From NCBI RefSeq assembly GCF_004349105.1, contig NZ_SMLB01000063.1:1-34285 (forward strand): a stretch of DNA of 34,285 bases. The letters are read 5' to 3'. Within the stretch, counting starts at the first letter, position 1. Each line of letters opens with the position of its first letter. The notes below the pieces were generated by a model. That model saw only the letters and a program-made list of their open reading frames with translations. It searched no databases and had not been told where the DNA came from. The stretch is from Jiangella aurantiaca (GTDB taxonomy: Bacteria; Actinomycetota; Actinomycetes; Jiangellales; Jiangellaceae). Shown piece after piece: positions 8,489 to 17,700 of this stretch. Both the position numbers and the translations under genes were made by a program.

Positions 8489-9082
8489 TCAGGTGGCGTC
8501 GGGGTCGAACCGCGGCGAACGTGCCGCGTCAGCGCCCACGGACTCGGGCGCCTGCTCACCAGCCGACGAGGAATCGGCCGACGACGACGCAACCTGCGCC
8601 GACTCAGCCGGAGCTGGCTCAGCCGCCGCCGGTGCCGCGGGCGTGTCCTCCATCGGCGGCGGAGGGACGTCCTCTTCCGGGGCCGGCGGCAGGTCGGCGG
8701 ACGGCGGCGGAACGTCGACAGTCTCGCCGACACGCTCCGCACCGGTAGCCGCCGACCGGGCGGACGGGCGGGCGCCGTTCGCGCGCCGGGACGACGAGGT
8801 GTCATCGTCGTCGTCGAGGCCGAGGTCGATGCCGTCGAGGACCTTCTGGCGCACGAAGGATTTCGGGTTGCGCAGGTCGGAGAGGGTCTTCAGATCCTCT
8901 TTGTCGATGCCGAGGTCGCCGACACTGCCGGAGAGGTCCTTGCGGGCGTTGGCGACCATGGCGCGCAGGTCGCGGACGAAGCCGGCGGCCTGCCGGGCCA
9001 TCTCGGGCAGCCGGTCCGGGCCGAAGACGAGCAGGGCGACGACGAGCAGCACGAAGACCTCGCCGATACCTATGTCGAACAC
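8489..9082 (-). CDS. tatB: Sec-independent protein translocase subunit TatB
   Basis: A 197-residue protein with the TatA/B layout: a short N-terminus and one membrane helix (IGEVFVLLVVALLVFGPDRLPEMARQ) with the conserved FGPxxLPE hinge, then an amphipathic helix (about residues 25-60) and a long acidic, proline- and alanine-rich cytoplasmic tail. With TatA and TatC it exports folded twin-arginine substrates. The glutamate replacing glycine early in the helix (GIGEVFVL) and the long tail favour TatB over TatA. It is the last gene of the sigE locus, as in mycobacteria, starting 58 bp after the htrA stop. Confidence 0.93.
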   Translation of the reverse strand: MFDIGIGEVFVLLVVALLVFGPDRLPEMARQAAGFVRDLRAMVANARKDLSGSVGDLGIDKEDLKTLSDLRNPKSFVRQKVLDGIDLGLDDDDDTSSSRRANGARPSARSAATGAERVGETVDVPPPSADLPPAPEEDVPPPPMEDTPAAPAAAEPAPAESAQVASSSADSSSAGEQAPESVGADAARSPRFDPDAT

Positions 9083-9140
9083 CGTCGGCCCCCACGTCCG
9101 TTACGTACGTGCATCCGTCCCCGCAAGAGTACGTGGCGGG

Positions 9141-10490
9141 TCAACCGACTGCCGAGCCCAGGGTGAGCGTGAATTCCAGCTCCTCGCCGTCGCGGTCGAT
9201 GACGACGGTGATGTCGTCGCCGGGTTCGTGGGCACGCAGCCGGACGATCAGCTCCGCCGGGGTGCGGATGTCCTCGCCGTCGACCGCGACGACGACGTCG
9301 CCGGACTCGATGCCGACCTCGTCGGCCGGGCCGCCGGGAGTGACGCCGGGGCCGTTGTCGCCGTCTTCGGCCACCCGGGCGCCGACGCCGACGAAGCCGT
9401 TGTCGAGCAGCACGCCCATGACCGGGTAGACGGCCTCGCCGTCGGCGATCAGCTGCTGCGCGGTCCGCTGCACCTGCTCGATCGGGATGGCGAAGCCGAG
9501 GCCGATGGAGCCGGCCTGCTGGCCTATGCCGAGGCTGGCGATGGCGGAGTTGACGCCGATGACCCGGCCGGCGGAGTCGACCAGCGGGCCGCCGGAGTTG
9601 CCCGGGTTGATCGCGGCGTCGGTCTGGAGCGCGTTGATGTAGGACTGGTCGTCCTCGCCGCCGGCGGTGACCGGCCGCTCCAGCGCGGAAACGATGCCGC
9701 TGGTGACGGTGGCGTCGAGGCCGAGCGGGCTGCCGATGGCGACGACGGGGTCGCCGACGGCCACGGAGCCGGAGTCGCCGAAGACGACCGGCTGGAGGTT
9801 GTCGGCGTCGACCCGCAGTACGGCGATGTCGTAGCTGGGGCTGGTGCCGACGAGCTCGGCGACGAGCCGTCGCCCGTCGAAGAACGACAGCTCGATGCCG
9901 TCGTCGCCGGCCGTCGCGATGACGTGGTTGTTCGTGATGATGTAGCCGTCTTCGGAGATGACGAAGCCCGACCCGCCGGCGTCGGCCACGCTGACCGACA
10001 CGACACTGGGCAGCACGCTCTCGGCGACACCGGCGATCGACTCCGGCGGCCGCTCGACCAGCCCGGCGGGGTCGGCCCCGATGACGGTGACCGCGCCGCC
10101 GCCACCGTCGCCGTCGTCGTCGATGGCCTCGGCCACCACGCCGCCGGCGCCGCCCGCGGCCAGGGCCAGCACCAGGATCCCCAGGGTGGCCAGGCCGCGG
10201 CGCTTCTTCGGCGGCCGCCGGTGCCCGGCCCCGTCCGCCGGTCCGGAAACCGCTCCGGCCGACGGGGTGCCGTCGGGGCCGGTCGCGAGGAACCGGGTCG
10301 TGCCGTCGGAGGCCGCGCTCGGCGCGCCGTCGCCGGCGACGATCGGCCGCGTGGGCGCGGCGGGACCCGCCGCCGGAGCGGGCCGGCTCGTCTCGTCGGA
10401 GTACTGCCACGAGCCGCCCGCCCAGGGGTCGGTGCCCGTCCGCCGCTCCGGGGACGTCGCCTGCCCGAGACTGGTCCAGCCTGCCTTCAT
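9141..10490 (-). CDS. htrA: HtrA/DegP-type membrane-anchored serine protease with PDZ domain
   Basis: A 449-residue envelope quality-control protease. A long disordered cytoplasmic N-terminus (1-95) is followed by basic residues and one membrane helix (about 101-120). The trypsin-like domain has the complete triad H189 (TNNHV), D221 (SYDIAVLRV) and S299 (NPGNSGGPL). A single PDZ domain occupies about 340-440 (SGDVVVAVDGEDI). This group degrades or refolds damaged exported proteins, and the actinobacterial members are usually SigE-dependent. It lies between the RseB-like gene and tatB with 58-bp gaps on both sides, part of the stress locus. Confidence 0.93.
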   Translation of the reverse strand: MKAGWTSLGQATSPERRTGTDPWAGGSWQYSDETSRPAPAAGPAAPTRPIVAGDGAPSAASDGTTRFLATGPDGTPSAGAVSGPADGAGHRRPPKKRRGLATLGILVLALAAGGAGGVVAEAIDDDGDGGGGAVTVIGADPAGLVERPPESIAGVAESVLPSVVSVSVADAGGSGFVISEDGYIITNNHVIATAGDDGIELSFFDGRRLVAELVGTSPSYDIAVLRVDADNLQPVVFGDSGSVAVGDPVVAIGSPLGLDATVTSGIVSALERPVTAGGEDDQSYINALQTDAAINPGNSGGPLVDSAGRVIGVNSAIASLGIGQQAGSIGLGFAIPIEQVQRTAQQLIADGEAVYPVMGVLLDNGFVGVGARVAEDGDNGPGVTPGGPADEVGIESGDVVVAVDGEDIRTPAELIVRLRAHEPGDDITVVIDRDGEELEFTLTLGSAVG

Positions 10491-10548
10491 GGCGTCATTC
10501 TCCCAGCCGACGGCGTCCGACGCACCGTCCGGTCGCGCGTGAGGGAGA

Positions 10549-11655
10549 TCAGTCGAAGGGGTTGAACCACGAGCCCACCCGCTGCGCGCCCCGGGAGATG
10601 CGGTCGAGGAACCCGTCGTCCTTCTCCTCGTGGGTGGCGGCGGGGTCCGGCGGCAGATGCTTCAGCAGGTCGCGGACGGTGTCGAGCGGCGCCTCGGCGA
10701 CCACGGTGATGACCCGGCCGCCGCTGGACCAGGTGAGCCGGGCCGGCGGTCCGGGGCGGGTGTAGACGACGCCGCCCTCGTAGTCGGCGGTGTCGTAGCC
10801 GTCGAGCTGGTCGGGGTCGAGCCAGCCGGTCTGCTCGAACACCGACACCGTCATGACGCCGTCGGAGTAGCTGAGCTGGATGGCGTCGCCGACCCGCCGC
10901 GCCTCGTAGAGGTCCATGCCCTCGCCGAGCGAGCCCGGGCAGTGCCAGCCGTCCTCGCGCAGCTGCTCGATGTCGTCCCAGCGCAGCATCGAGTCGTCGC
11001 GGTCGTCGCTGGCCGTGGAGCCGACGCCGTCGGCGGTCTTGCAGCAGGTGCCCGGGCTGCCGAGGGCGATGGTGACGAAAGCGCTCGCCGACAGCGTGTA
11101 GCCGTCGCTGGTGTACGACTCGCGGCGCAGCGGCAGCGCGGTCTGGCGGTCCAGCCACAGCCGCGCGGCGACCGAGCCGTCGCTGCGGTACGCGACGACG
11201 ACGTCGGTGTGCCGGCCCGCGACGGCGTCCTCGCCGGCCAACCGGACGGTGTACGTGCCGAGCAGGAGGTCGGCGGGGTCCTCGCCGGCCAGCCACCGGG
11301 AGGCGGTGCGGCCGTCGAGGATCGCGGACTGGCGGTCGTGCACCCGGATCGACGTCTGGCCGCCGGCGACGTGCTGGACCTGGACGACGGCGCTGGACGA
11401 GGCCGCAGACTGGGTCAGCGCGGACCAGGTGGAGACGTACTGGGTGCCACTGTAGGAGACGTGCTCGCCCGCGGCCGCTGACTGCCGCAGCAGCTCGACC
11501 GCCCGGGGATCGTCGCCGACGTCGCGCGAGGAGGCCGGGACCGCCTGCACGAACACCGCGAGCGCGCCCACGAGCAGGGGCATGGCCAGGACCGGCACGA
11601 CCAGGGCGGCCAACCCGCCGGTCCTGCCGTGCCCGACGCGGTTGCCCAAGATCAC
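10549..11655 (-). CDS. RseB/MucB-like sigma-E regulatory sensor protein
   Basis: A 368-residue exported protein. The N-terminal hydrophobic helix (about residues 12-36) is a signal anchor or signal peptide. The following region (about 48-240) resembles the MucB/RseB lipid-binding fold (AVELLRQSAAAGEHVSYSGTQ, LWLDRQTALPLRRESY), and a C-terminal domain ends in a basic, aromatic tail (GSWFNPFD). In proteobacteria RseB shields the anti-sigma factor from proteolysis and releases it when it binds envelope-stress ligands; the same role here is inferred. The GTG at 11655 overlaps the anti-sigma TGA as GTGA. The longer frame upstream is antisense-like. Two adjacent cysteines (GTCCKTAD) are unusual in this otherwise cysteine-poor protein. 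Confidence 0.8.
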   Translation of the reverse strand: MILGNRVGHGRTGGLAALVVPVLAMPLLVGALAVFVQAVPASSRDVGDDPRAVELLRQSAAAGEHVSYSGTQYVSTWSALTQSAASSSAVVQVQHVAGGQTSIRVHDRQSAILDGRTASRWLAGEDPADLLLGTYTVRLAGEDAVAGRHTDVVVAYRSDGSVAARLWLDRQTALPLRRESYTSDGYTLSASAFVTIALGSPGTCCKTADGVGSTASDDRDDSMLRWDDIEQLREDGWHCPGSLGEGMDLYEARRVGDAIQLSYSDGVMTVSVFEQTGWLDPDQLDGYDTADYEGGVVYTRPGPPARLTWSSGGRVITVVAEAPLDTVRDLLKHLPPDPAATHEEKDDGFLDRISRGAQRVGSWFNPFD

Positions 11656-12230
11656 CAGCCGTCTCCACTGGAGCTGTTGCTGGTGACCAGCAGCGACGAT
11701 GGCTCGACGAACGGCAGCCCGCCGGTGGAGCGGGCGTGCTCGACGGTGAACTCCTCGAGCGGCGGGACCACGCTGACCGGGGTGTCGGGCGTGCCGGGCG
11801 AGTTCCCGGTGCTGCCGAGGGAGGCCAGCAGTATGAGCATGGCGCCGGTGGTGCACATGCCCAGCGCGACGACGCGGACGGCGCGGACCCGGCGGCTGGC
11901 ACCGCCGCTGGGACGGGAGCCGGACGGGCCGGACGGCGGCCGGGAGTCGCGCGGACGCCAGCCGGCCACCGGGGCCGGCTGCGCGGCCGACGCCGGAGGG
12001 GCGGGCGGCAGCGGCTCGCCCGGCTCGGCCAGCGCCAGCAGTCTGGCGACCAGCTTCTCCGACGGCGCGACGGCGGGCAGCGAGCGGAGCGCGTTGCGGG
12101 CGTCGCGTTCGAGTTCGACGGCCTCGCGGCAGTGCGCGCACACCGTCAGGTGCACCAGGGCGCGGTCACGTTCGTCGTGTTCGAGGCGGTCGTCGACGAG
12201 GTCGCTGATCCGCTCGTCGAGGTGTTTCAT
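11652..12230 (-). CDS. rseA: Zinc-finger anti-sigma factor for SigE (RseA-like)
   Basis: A 192-residue anti-sigma factor of the ZAS type. The HxxxCxxC zinc motif is formed by H27, C31 and C34 (HLTVCAHC). It is followed by a helical region, a proline-rich linker (about 68-112), one membrane helix (about 118-138) and a short extracytoplasmic tail. It should hold SigE at the membrane until stress triggers cleavage or a redox or zinc change. It overlaps sigE by ATGA and the RseB-like gene by GTGA, so the three proteins are translationally coupled, which suits fixed stoichiometry. Confidence 0.9.
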   Translation of the reverse strand: MKHLDERISDLVDDRLEHDERDRALVHLTVCAHCREAVELERDARNALRSLPAVAPSEKLVARLLALAEPGEPLPPAPPASAAQPAPVAGWRPRDSRPPSGPSGSRPSGGASRRVRAVRVVALGMCTTGAMLILLASLGSTGNSPGTPDTPVSVVPPLEEFTVEHARSTGGLPFVEPSSLLVTSNSSSGDGW

Positions 12231-12913
12231 GCGGAATCTCCGTGTTCACGCGGCGCCTCGGCCTCGTGGTCGTCGAAGCTGAGCGCACTGGCGTCGTCGG
12301 GCGCACGGTGGTCGAGCGCGGCCCGCAGCTGGGCGCGGCCGCGGTGGATGCGGCTGCGGACGGTGCCGAGCTTGATGCCCAGCGTCGCCGCGATCTCCTC
12401 GTACGAGAGTCCCTCGATGTCGCACAGCACCACGGCGGCCCGGAAGTCCGGCGGCAGAGCCTCGAGCGCCCGCTGGATGTCGGCCTCGAGCATGCTGTCG
12501 GTGATGGCGCGCTCGGGCGTGGGCTCGCGGCCGTGCAGGCGCTCGGCGGCGTCGTCGGCCAGGGCGTCGAAGCGGATGCGCTGCTTGCGGCGGACGGAGT
12601 CGAGGAACAGGTTCGTGGTGATGCGGTGCAACCAGCCCTCGAAGGTGCCGGGCGTGTAGGACGACAGCGAGCGGAAGACCCGGACGAAAACGTCCTGGGT
12701 GAGGTCCTCGGCGTCGTGCGCGTTGCCGGTCAGACGGTACGCCAGCCGGTAGACCCGTCCCGAATGTTCGCGGACGATCTCTTCCCAGCTCGGCGGCGTC
12801 CAGGTCTCAACGTCGGCCACCCGGGGTCCTTCCTCGACACGGCTCGTCGGCACGAGCGCTACGACCATGGTCACCCATTGCCCCTTTCGTGGCCAATCAG
12901 GGAAGCCCCCCAT
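12227..12913 (-). CDS. sigE: ECF RNA polymerase sigma factor SigE
   Basis: A 228-residue ECF sigma factor closely resembling mycobacterial SigE. Region 2 spans about residues 50-115 ([29 protein letters not shown], then [17 protein letters not shown]), and region 4 about 150-205 ([41 protein letters not shown]). It directs RNA polymerase to envelope-stress promoters, typically GGAAC/GTT. The start is uncertain: the ATG at 12913 fits a short leader from the candidate promoter, but the GTG at 12874 has a better ribosome site (AAAGGGG, 6 nt away). Synteny with rseA, htrA, tatB and the divergent O-methyltransferase is strong support. Confidence 0.95.
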   Translation of the reverse strand: MGGFPDWPRKGQWVTMVVALVPTSRVEEGPRVADVETWTPPSWEEIVREHSGRVYRLAYRLTGNAHDAEDLTQDVFVRVFRSLSSYTPGTFEGWLHRITTNLFLDSVRRKQRIRFDALADDAAERLHGREPTPERAITDSMLEADIQRALEALPPDFRAAVVLCDIEGLSYEEIAATLGIKLGTVRSRIHRGRAQLRAALDHRAPDDASALSFDDHEAEAPREHGDSA

Positions 12914-12940
12914 CTATTCCCGACGTTCCCTGACCCCCAG

Positions 12941-12967
12941 AACGATCCGGGACGCCGACGAGGTTCC
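12941..12967 (-). promoter_or_regulatory. Candidate SigE-dependent autoregulatory promoter
   Basis: On the minus strand, GGAAC (12967-12963) is separated by 18 nt from CGTT (12944-12941), upstream of sigE. This fits the GGAAC-N18/19-GTT pattern known for actinobacterial SigE-type promoters. Transcription would begin near 12934, leaving a leader of about 20 nt before the ATG at 12913. Position and match are good, but the motif is short. Confidence 0.5.
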
Positions 12968-13056
12968 GGATCCCACGCTGCGGATGCTTGACGGCCTAAG
13001 CTCAGGACTGACACAGTTCGCGCGCGACACTGGACGTTCCGGACCTGGAGGCCGTC

Positions 13057-13710
13057 ATTTCCACCGGCAGCACCCCCGCGATCACGCCGGAGTCTTGGGC
13101 CTACGCGGAGACCTACCTCGACGAAGACCACATCGTCGGACGGGCCCGGCAGCGCGCCGCCGAGGTCGGCGCCGTCCCCGTCGGCCCCGGCGCCGGAGCC
13201 GCGCTGCGCGTGCTGGCCGCCGCGCTCGACGCCCGCACCGTCGTCGAGGTCGGCACCGGCTGCGGTGTCTCGGGCCTCTACCTGCTGTCGGGCATGCGCA
13301 CCGACGGCGTCCTCACCAGCGTCGACATCGAGTCCGAGCACCAGCGGCTGGCCCGCGAGGCGTTCACCGAGGCGGGAGTGGCGGCCAACCGCACCCGGCT
13401 CATCGCCGGTCCGGCGCTCGAGGTGCTCCCCCGGCTCACCGACGGTGCCTACGACCTCATCTTCTGCGACGGCGACAAGACTGAGTACAGCGACTACCTG
13501 CAGCAGGCGCTGCGGCTGCTACGTCCCGGCGGTGCGGTGGCCTTCGACAACGCGCTCTGGCACGACCGCGTCGCCGACTCCGCCCAGCGCGACCCCGACA
13601 CCGTCGCGATCCGCGAACTGGTCCGCCTCGTCCGCGAGGACGACCACCTGGTGCCGGCGCTGCTCCCCGTCGGCGACGGCTTGCTCGTGGCGGTCAAGCG
13701 CGCCGACTAG
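13057..13710 (+). CDS. SAM-dependent O-methyltransferase (family 3), ATT start inferred
   Basis: A 217-residue class I methyltransferase of the catechol O-methyltransferase-like family, divergent from sigE as Rv1220c is in mycobacteria. SAM motif I is VVEVGTGCGVSG (residues 62-73), and a metal-site-type acidic motif follows (LIFCDGDK). Family-conserved sequence (ESWAYAE, DEDHIVGRARQRAAE) continues well upstream of the first usual start, GTG at 13210, so that start would remove about 51 conserved residues. Between the in-frame stop at 13009 and 13210 there is no ATG, GTG or TTG. GGAGG at 13047-13051 lies 5 nt before an ATT at 13057, which I take as the start. A weak TTGACG (12988) / CACAGT (13012) promoter precedes it. 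The substrate is unknown. Confidence 0.8.
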   Translation: MSTGSTPAITPESWAYAETYLDEDHIVGRARQRAAEVGAVPVGPGAGAALRVLAAALDARTVVEVGTGCGVSGLYLLSGMRTDGVLTSVDIESEHQRLAREAFTEAGVAANRTRLIAGPALEVLPRLTDGAYDLIFCDGDKTEYSDYLQQALRLLRPGGAVAFDNALWHDRVADSAQRDPDTVAIRELVRLVREDDHLVPALLPVGDGLLVAVKRAD

Positions 13711-13748
13711 GGTCGGCGAGCGCTTTCCGGCGCGTCGGGCCAGGACTC

Positions 13749-13814
13749 TTCACGCTTCGCCAGGCATGCATGCCTGGTAGAGCGTGAACACCCCTACTTG
13801 ACGTGATCAACTCC
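13749..13814 (-). repeat. Box-plus-hairpin intergenic element, copy B
   Basis: This copy is on the minus strand. The 25-nt box (13814-13790) matches the box at 30259-30283 at about 20 of 25 positions. After 1 nt comes an imperfect hairpin (13749-13788) with outer arms TTCACGCT and AGCGTGAA around a perfect 18-bp palindrome, CCAGGCATGCATGCCTGG (13760-13777). It lies 38 bp after the methyltransferase stop and could end that transcript. The rest of the gap to 13968 holds only a 14-bp palindrome, GACCGGGCCCGGTC (13854-13867). Confidence 0.7.
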
Positions 13815-13968
13815 CGGTGTGCCGGCTGAATTGTCCCAATAGTTCACCGCGCCGACCGGGCCCGGTCACCTGGCCGCCCCGCGTGGGTCGAGGACGGCCG
13901 CCAGGCTCGGCACCTGTCGGCAGCCCGGACCCGCCGGGCCGCGCCAGGACCCCGCGGGAGGCCGGACC

Positions 13969-14706
13969 GTGGCACCAGGTCACCGCCGGCTGCGCACCGC
14001 CCTCCTGGCCGCGGCGGCGGCCGTCCCGCTAGCGCTCCTGACCGGCGGCGTCGCGCAGGCCCATCCGTTCGGCGATCCGCAGACCGCCCGCATCGGCGCG
14101 GACGGCGACACCGTGCGGGTCACCTGGCACGCCGCCGACGACGACCTGTCCGCGCTGGCGATCGAGCTGCGGGTGGTCGAGTCGGGGCGGACGTTCGTCT
14201 ACCAGGACGGCGCGCTGGTTCCGGAGGAGTCAGACCCCACCGACGTCGACGCGCTCGTCGCGGCGCCGGAGTTCGCCGACTACCTGCTGAAGCACATCCG
14301 GGTCCGCGCCGGCGGGCAGGAGTGCACCGGGTCGGTCGGCTCGCTCGACCGGCTCGGTGACGACGGCGCCGAGCTCACCTTCGCGTGCGCCGGCCCCGTG
14401 CGGTCGGCCGAGGTGTCGATCTCGACGCTCACCGACATGCACGAGGCCTACCGCACCCTCGCGACCGGCGCCGGCGACCAGGGCCACGTCTACACGCCGG
14501 CCGACGACACCGCCGAGTGGACGTTCGACGCCGCCGCACCCACGAGCGCCGCCGACGGCGCCGGCCTGGCCCGGCGGGCGCTGCCGCAGGTGGTCGCCGT
14601 GCTCGCCGCGTTGGCCGGCGCTGCCGCCGTCATGACCCTCGTCGTACGCCGCCGGAGGCCGAAGCCGGCACCCGGCGGCGTCAGCACCGGAGCCCACCAT
14701 CCCTGA
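13969..14706 (+). CDS. Secreted, C-terminally membrane-anchored protein of unknown function
   Basis: A 245-residue protein with a clear signal peptide (basic HRRLR, a hydrophobic core, probable cleavage after AQA near residue 31), leaving a mature N-terminus beginning HPFG. The extracellular part (about 32-200) is beta-rich with two cysteines (in EC and FAC) that may form a disulphide. One membrane helix (about 205-226) and a basic tail (RRRRPKP) anchor it. The AHPFG start and the segment STLTDMHEAYRTLATG recall the N-terminal domain of HupE/UreJ-like metal transporters, but no transporter helices follow, so the function is open. The GTG start has GGGAGG 7 nt upstream. The secreted phosphoesterase gene follows after 12 bp, suggesting an operon. 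Confidence 0.75.
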   Translation: MAPGHRRLRTALLAAAAAVPLALLTGGVAQAHPFGDPQTARIGADGDTVRVTWHAADDDLSALAIELRVVESGRTFVYQDGALVPEESDPTDVDALVAAPEFADYLLKHIRVRAGGQECTGSVGSLDRLGDDGAELTFACAGPVRSAEVSISTLTDMHEAYRTLATGAGDQGHVYTPADDTAEWTFDAAAPTSAADGAGLARRALPQVVAVLAALAGAAAVMTLVVRRRRPKPAPGGVSTGAHHP

Positions 14707-14718
14707 GGAGCGCCTGCC

Positions 14719-17700
14719 GTGAGATCGCACCCCCACCATCGACGACGCCGGCCGGCGATCGCCGTCGCCGCCCTCGGACTGCTGTTCGGCGGCCTGTTCG
14801 TGCCGTCCGGCCAGGCCACCCAGGACGTGACCGTCTCCGGCCCGGTGACCACGGCCGCCGCGGTCACGGTGCCGGAGGCGGACGTCTTCGACGTCGACTT
14901 CGAGGACGGCACGCCGGTCGAGCACACCCAGAACCTGCCCCCTCGGACGGTCGGCGCGCCGGTCTACGGCACCGACCCAAGCGTGCCCGGCACCGTCGCG
15001 ACGTTCGACGGCGACGACGCGCTGGTCTACCCGTTCGGCGGCCAGTGGAGCAAGCTGTCCACGTCGTTCAGCGTCGAGTGCGTCTTCCGGTTCAACGGCA
15101 CCGGCCCGGACCAGCACGGCAACGTCTGCTCCGACGCCGAGGGCGGCGGCGTGGCCATCGACGTCGGCGGCGGCGCGATGGAGGTGTGGGCGCACATCGG
15201 CGGCGCCTACAAGCGGATCAACGCCCGCCTGGAGCCCGGCCGCTGGTACCACGCGATGGCGGTGTGGGACGGCTCCACCCTCTTCCTGTACGTCGACGGC
15301 CGGGTCGCGGCGCAGACGGCCGCGACCGGCGCGCTGCGGCTGCCGCCGGCCACGGCGCAGAACTGGGTCGTCGGCGCCGACGCCGCGAGCAACGGCGGCA
15401 TCCAGTCGTACAGCCTGTCCTCGGTCGAGACCGCGCGGGTCTACAGCCAGGCACTGACCGCCGAACAGGTCGCGGTGCTCGCCGACGCCGCTTTCGAGGA
15501 GGAGGAGTCGGTGGTGACGGTGCTCTCGCCGCGGCCGGGCGAGCAGATCGGCGGCGGCACCGTCGCGCTGACCGGCGTGGTCACGGAGCCGGCGGACGTG
15601 TCGTACCGGCTCGACGGCGGCGACCCGGTGTCGCTCGGCCGGGTCGACGGCACCTTCGACGCCCAGCTCACCGACGTCCCGACCGGGACGCACACCGTCG
15701 AGGTCACCGCTGAGACGGACGGTGGCTCGGCCGAGACCGAGACGGTCGAGTTCAGCGTCGACGCCACCGGCCCCGAGATCACCGTGCGGTCGCCGCTGGA
15801 CGGCGGGACCTACGACGGCGTGACCGTGACGGTCGACGTGGTGGCCGACGACCCGGCCGGCGTGGAGTCGCTCGAGCTGCTGCTCGACGGCGAGCCGATC
15901 AGCGACGGCGCCGTCATCGACCCCGAGGCCGTCACCGACGGCGAGCACACGCTCGTGGCCACCGCCACCGACACACTGCTCAACACCAGCACGAAGACCG
16001 TCACGTTCACCACCAGCGGGAACCAGCCGGACCCGCCGGCCGGCCCGGCGCCCGCCGACGGCGCGACGGACGTACCGCCGGGCGCCGCCGAGCTCTCCGT
16101 GACGGCGACCGACCCGGCCGGTGATGTGCTCGACGTCGAGTTCAAGCGCGGCTACGAGGGCGACGGTGCGGCCGTCGTGCGCGACGGCTCGTCCACGAAC
16201 GCCCGGCCGGGCCGCGGCACCGGTGACCCGGCCGCCGACGCCGCCGCCATCGCCGTCGCGGACGGCGAGTCCGCGACGACCAATGCCGAGGCTGCCTACC
16301 CGTTCCAGCAGTTCGAGGTCGCCGTGCCCGCGGACGTCGGCGCAACCCGGTTCACCGTCGAGTGGACCGGCGAGGTCCCGCGGGGGCACCGTGCGGAGCT
16401 GTCGGTGTGGAACCACACGACGCGGTCCTGGCAGCTGCTCGCCGAGGGCGACGGCGGGCAGCCGCTGACGCTGAGCGGCGCGGCCCGCGTCGACGAGACC
16501 GTCCGCGAGGGCGCGGCACAGGTGCTGGTCCAGGACGCCGGCGCGGCGGTCATCGACGATGACGACGTCGTCTCGTTCGCATGGATGAGCGACACCCAGT
16601 GGTACTCCAACAAGGAGCCCGAGACCTACCAGAAGATGGTCGACTGGGTGATCACGAACCGGGCGGCGAAGGACCTCGGCTACGGCGTCCACACCGGCGA
16701 CATCGTCCAGACCCCGAACGCCGCCATCGAGTGGGCGCGCGCCTCGGAGATCATGCGCACCTGGGACGACGCCGGCTTCCCGTACGGCGTCGTGCCGGGC
16801 AACCACGACGACGTCGGTGGCGGCGAGTACCGGCCGTACCGTGAGCACTTCGGCGCGGACCGCTATGAGGACAACCCGTGGTACGGCGGCACCGTGGCCG
16901 ACAACGTCCAGCACTACGACCTGCTGTCGACGCCCAAGGCCGACTTCCTGGTCATGTACCTGGACTGGACGCTGGACGACGGCGAGATCGCCTGGGCCAA
17001 CGAGGTGATCCGCGCACACCCGGACCACAACGTCATCGTGGCGACGCACTGGTACATCGGCGCCGGTGGCGCGTTCACCGGGCCCGGCCAGCGGATCTTC
17101 GACGAGGTCGTCGTCCCGAACGAGAACGTCGACCTGGTGCTGTGCGGGCACATCCACAACACGGCCTACAACATCAAGCACCTCGACGACGGCCGGGTCG
17201 TGGTCGAGGTCCTGTACGACACCCAGCAGCTGCCGACCGCGGGCGGCGGCTGGATGCGGACCATCGACTTCGACACCACCGCGCGAACGATGACGCACGA
17301 CTCGTTCTCCGTGCTGACCCCCGAGGCGGACAGCGCGTTCGGCGACCCGGCGGCGGAGAACTTCACAACGCCGCTGCAGCTGGACACTCCCACCCGCAGC
17401 ATCGCGACCGACCACCTCGGCGTCAGCGCCTGGGGCGACGCGCGGATCGGCCTGGCGGCGGACGTCGCCTCCGGCGAGCGGGCTACGGTCGCCGTCGACG
17501 GCCTGGCGCCGAACACCACCTACCAGTGGTACGCCCAGGCGACCGACGCGGACGGCTACTACGCCACGTCGCCGATCTGGGAGTTCACCACGGGCGCCGG
17601 CGTCGGCTCCACGGAGACCGAGGTCACCGTGCGGCCGGCGACGACGACGTACGGGACGCCCGTCGAGGTGTCGGCGACGGTGTCGCCGGCCGGCGCGACC

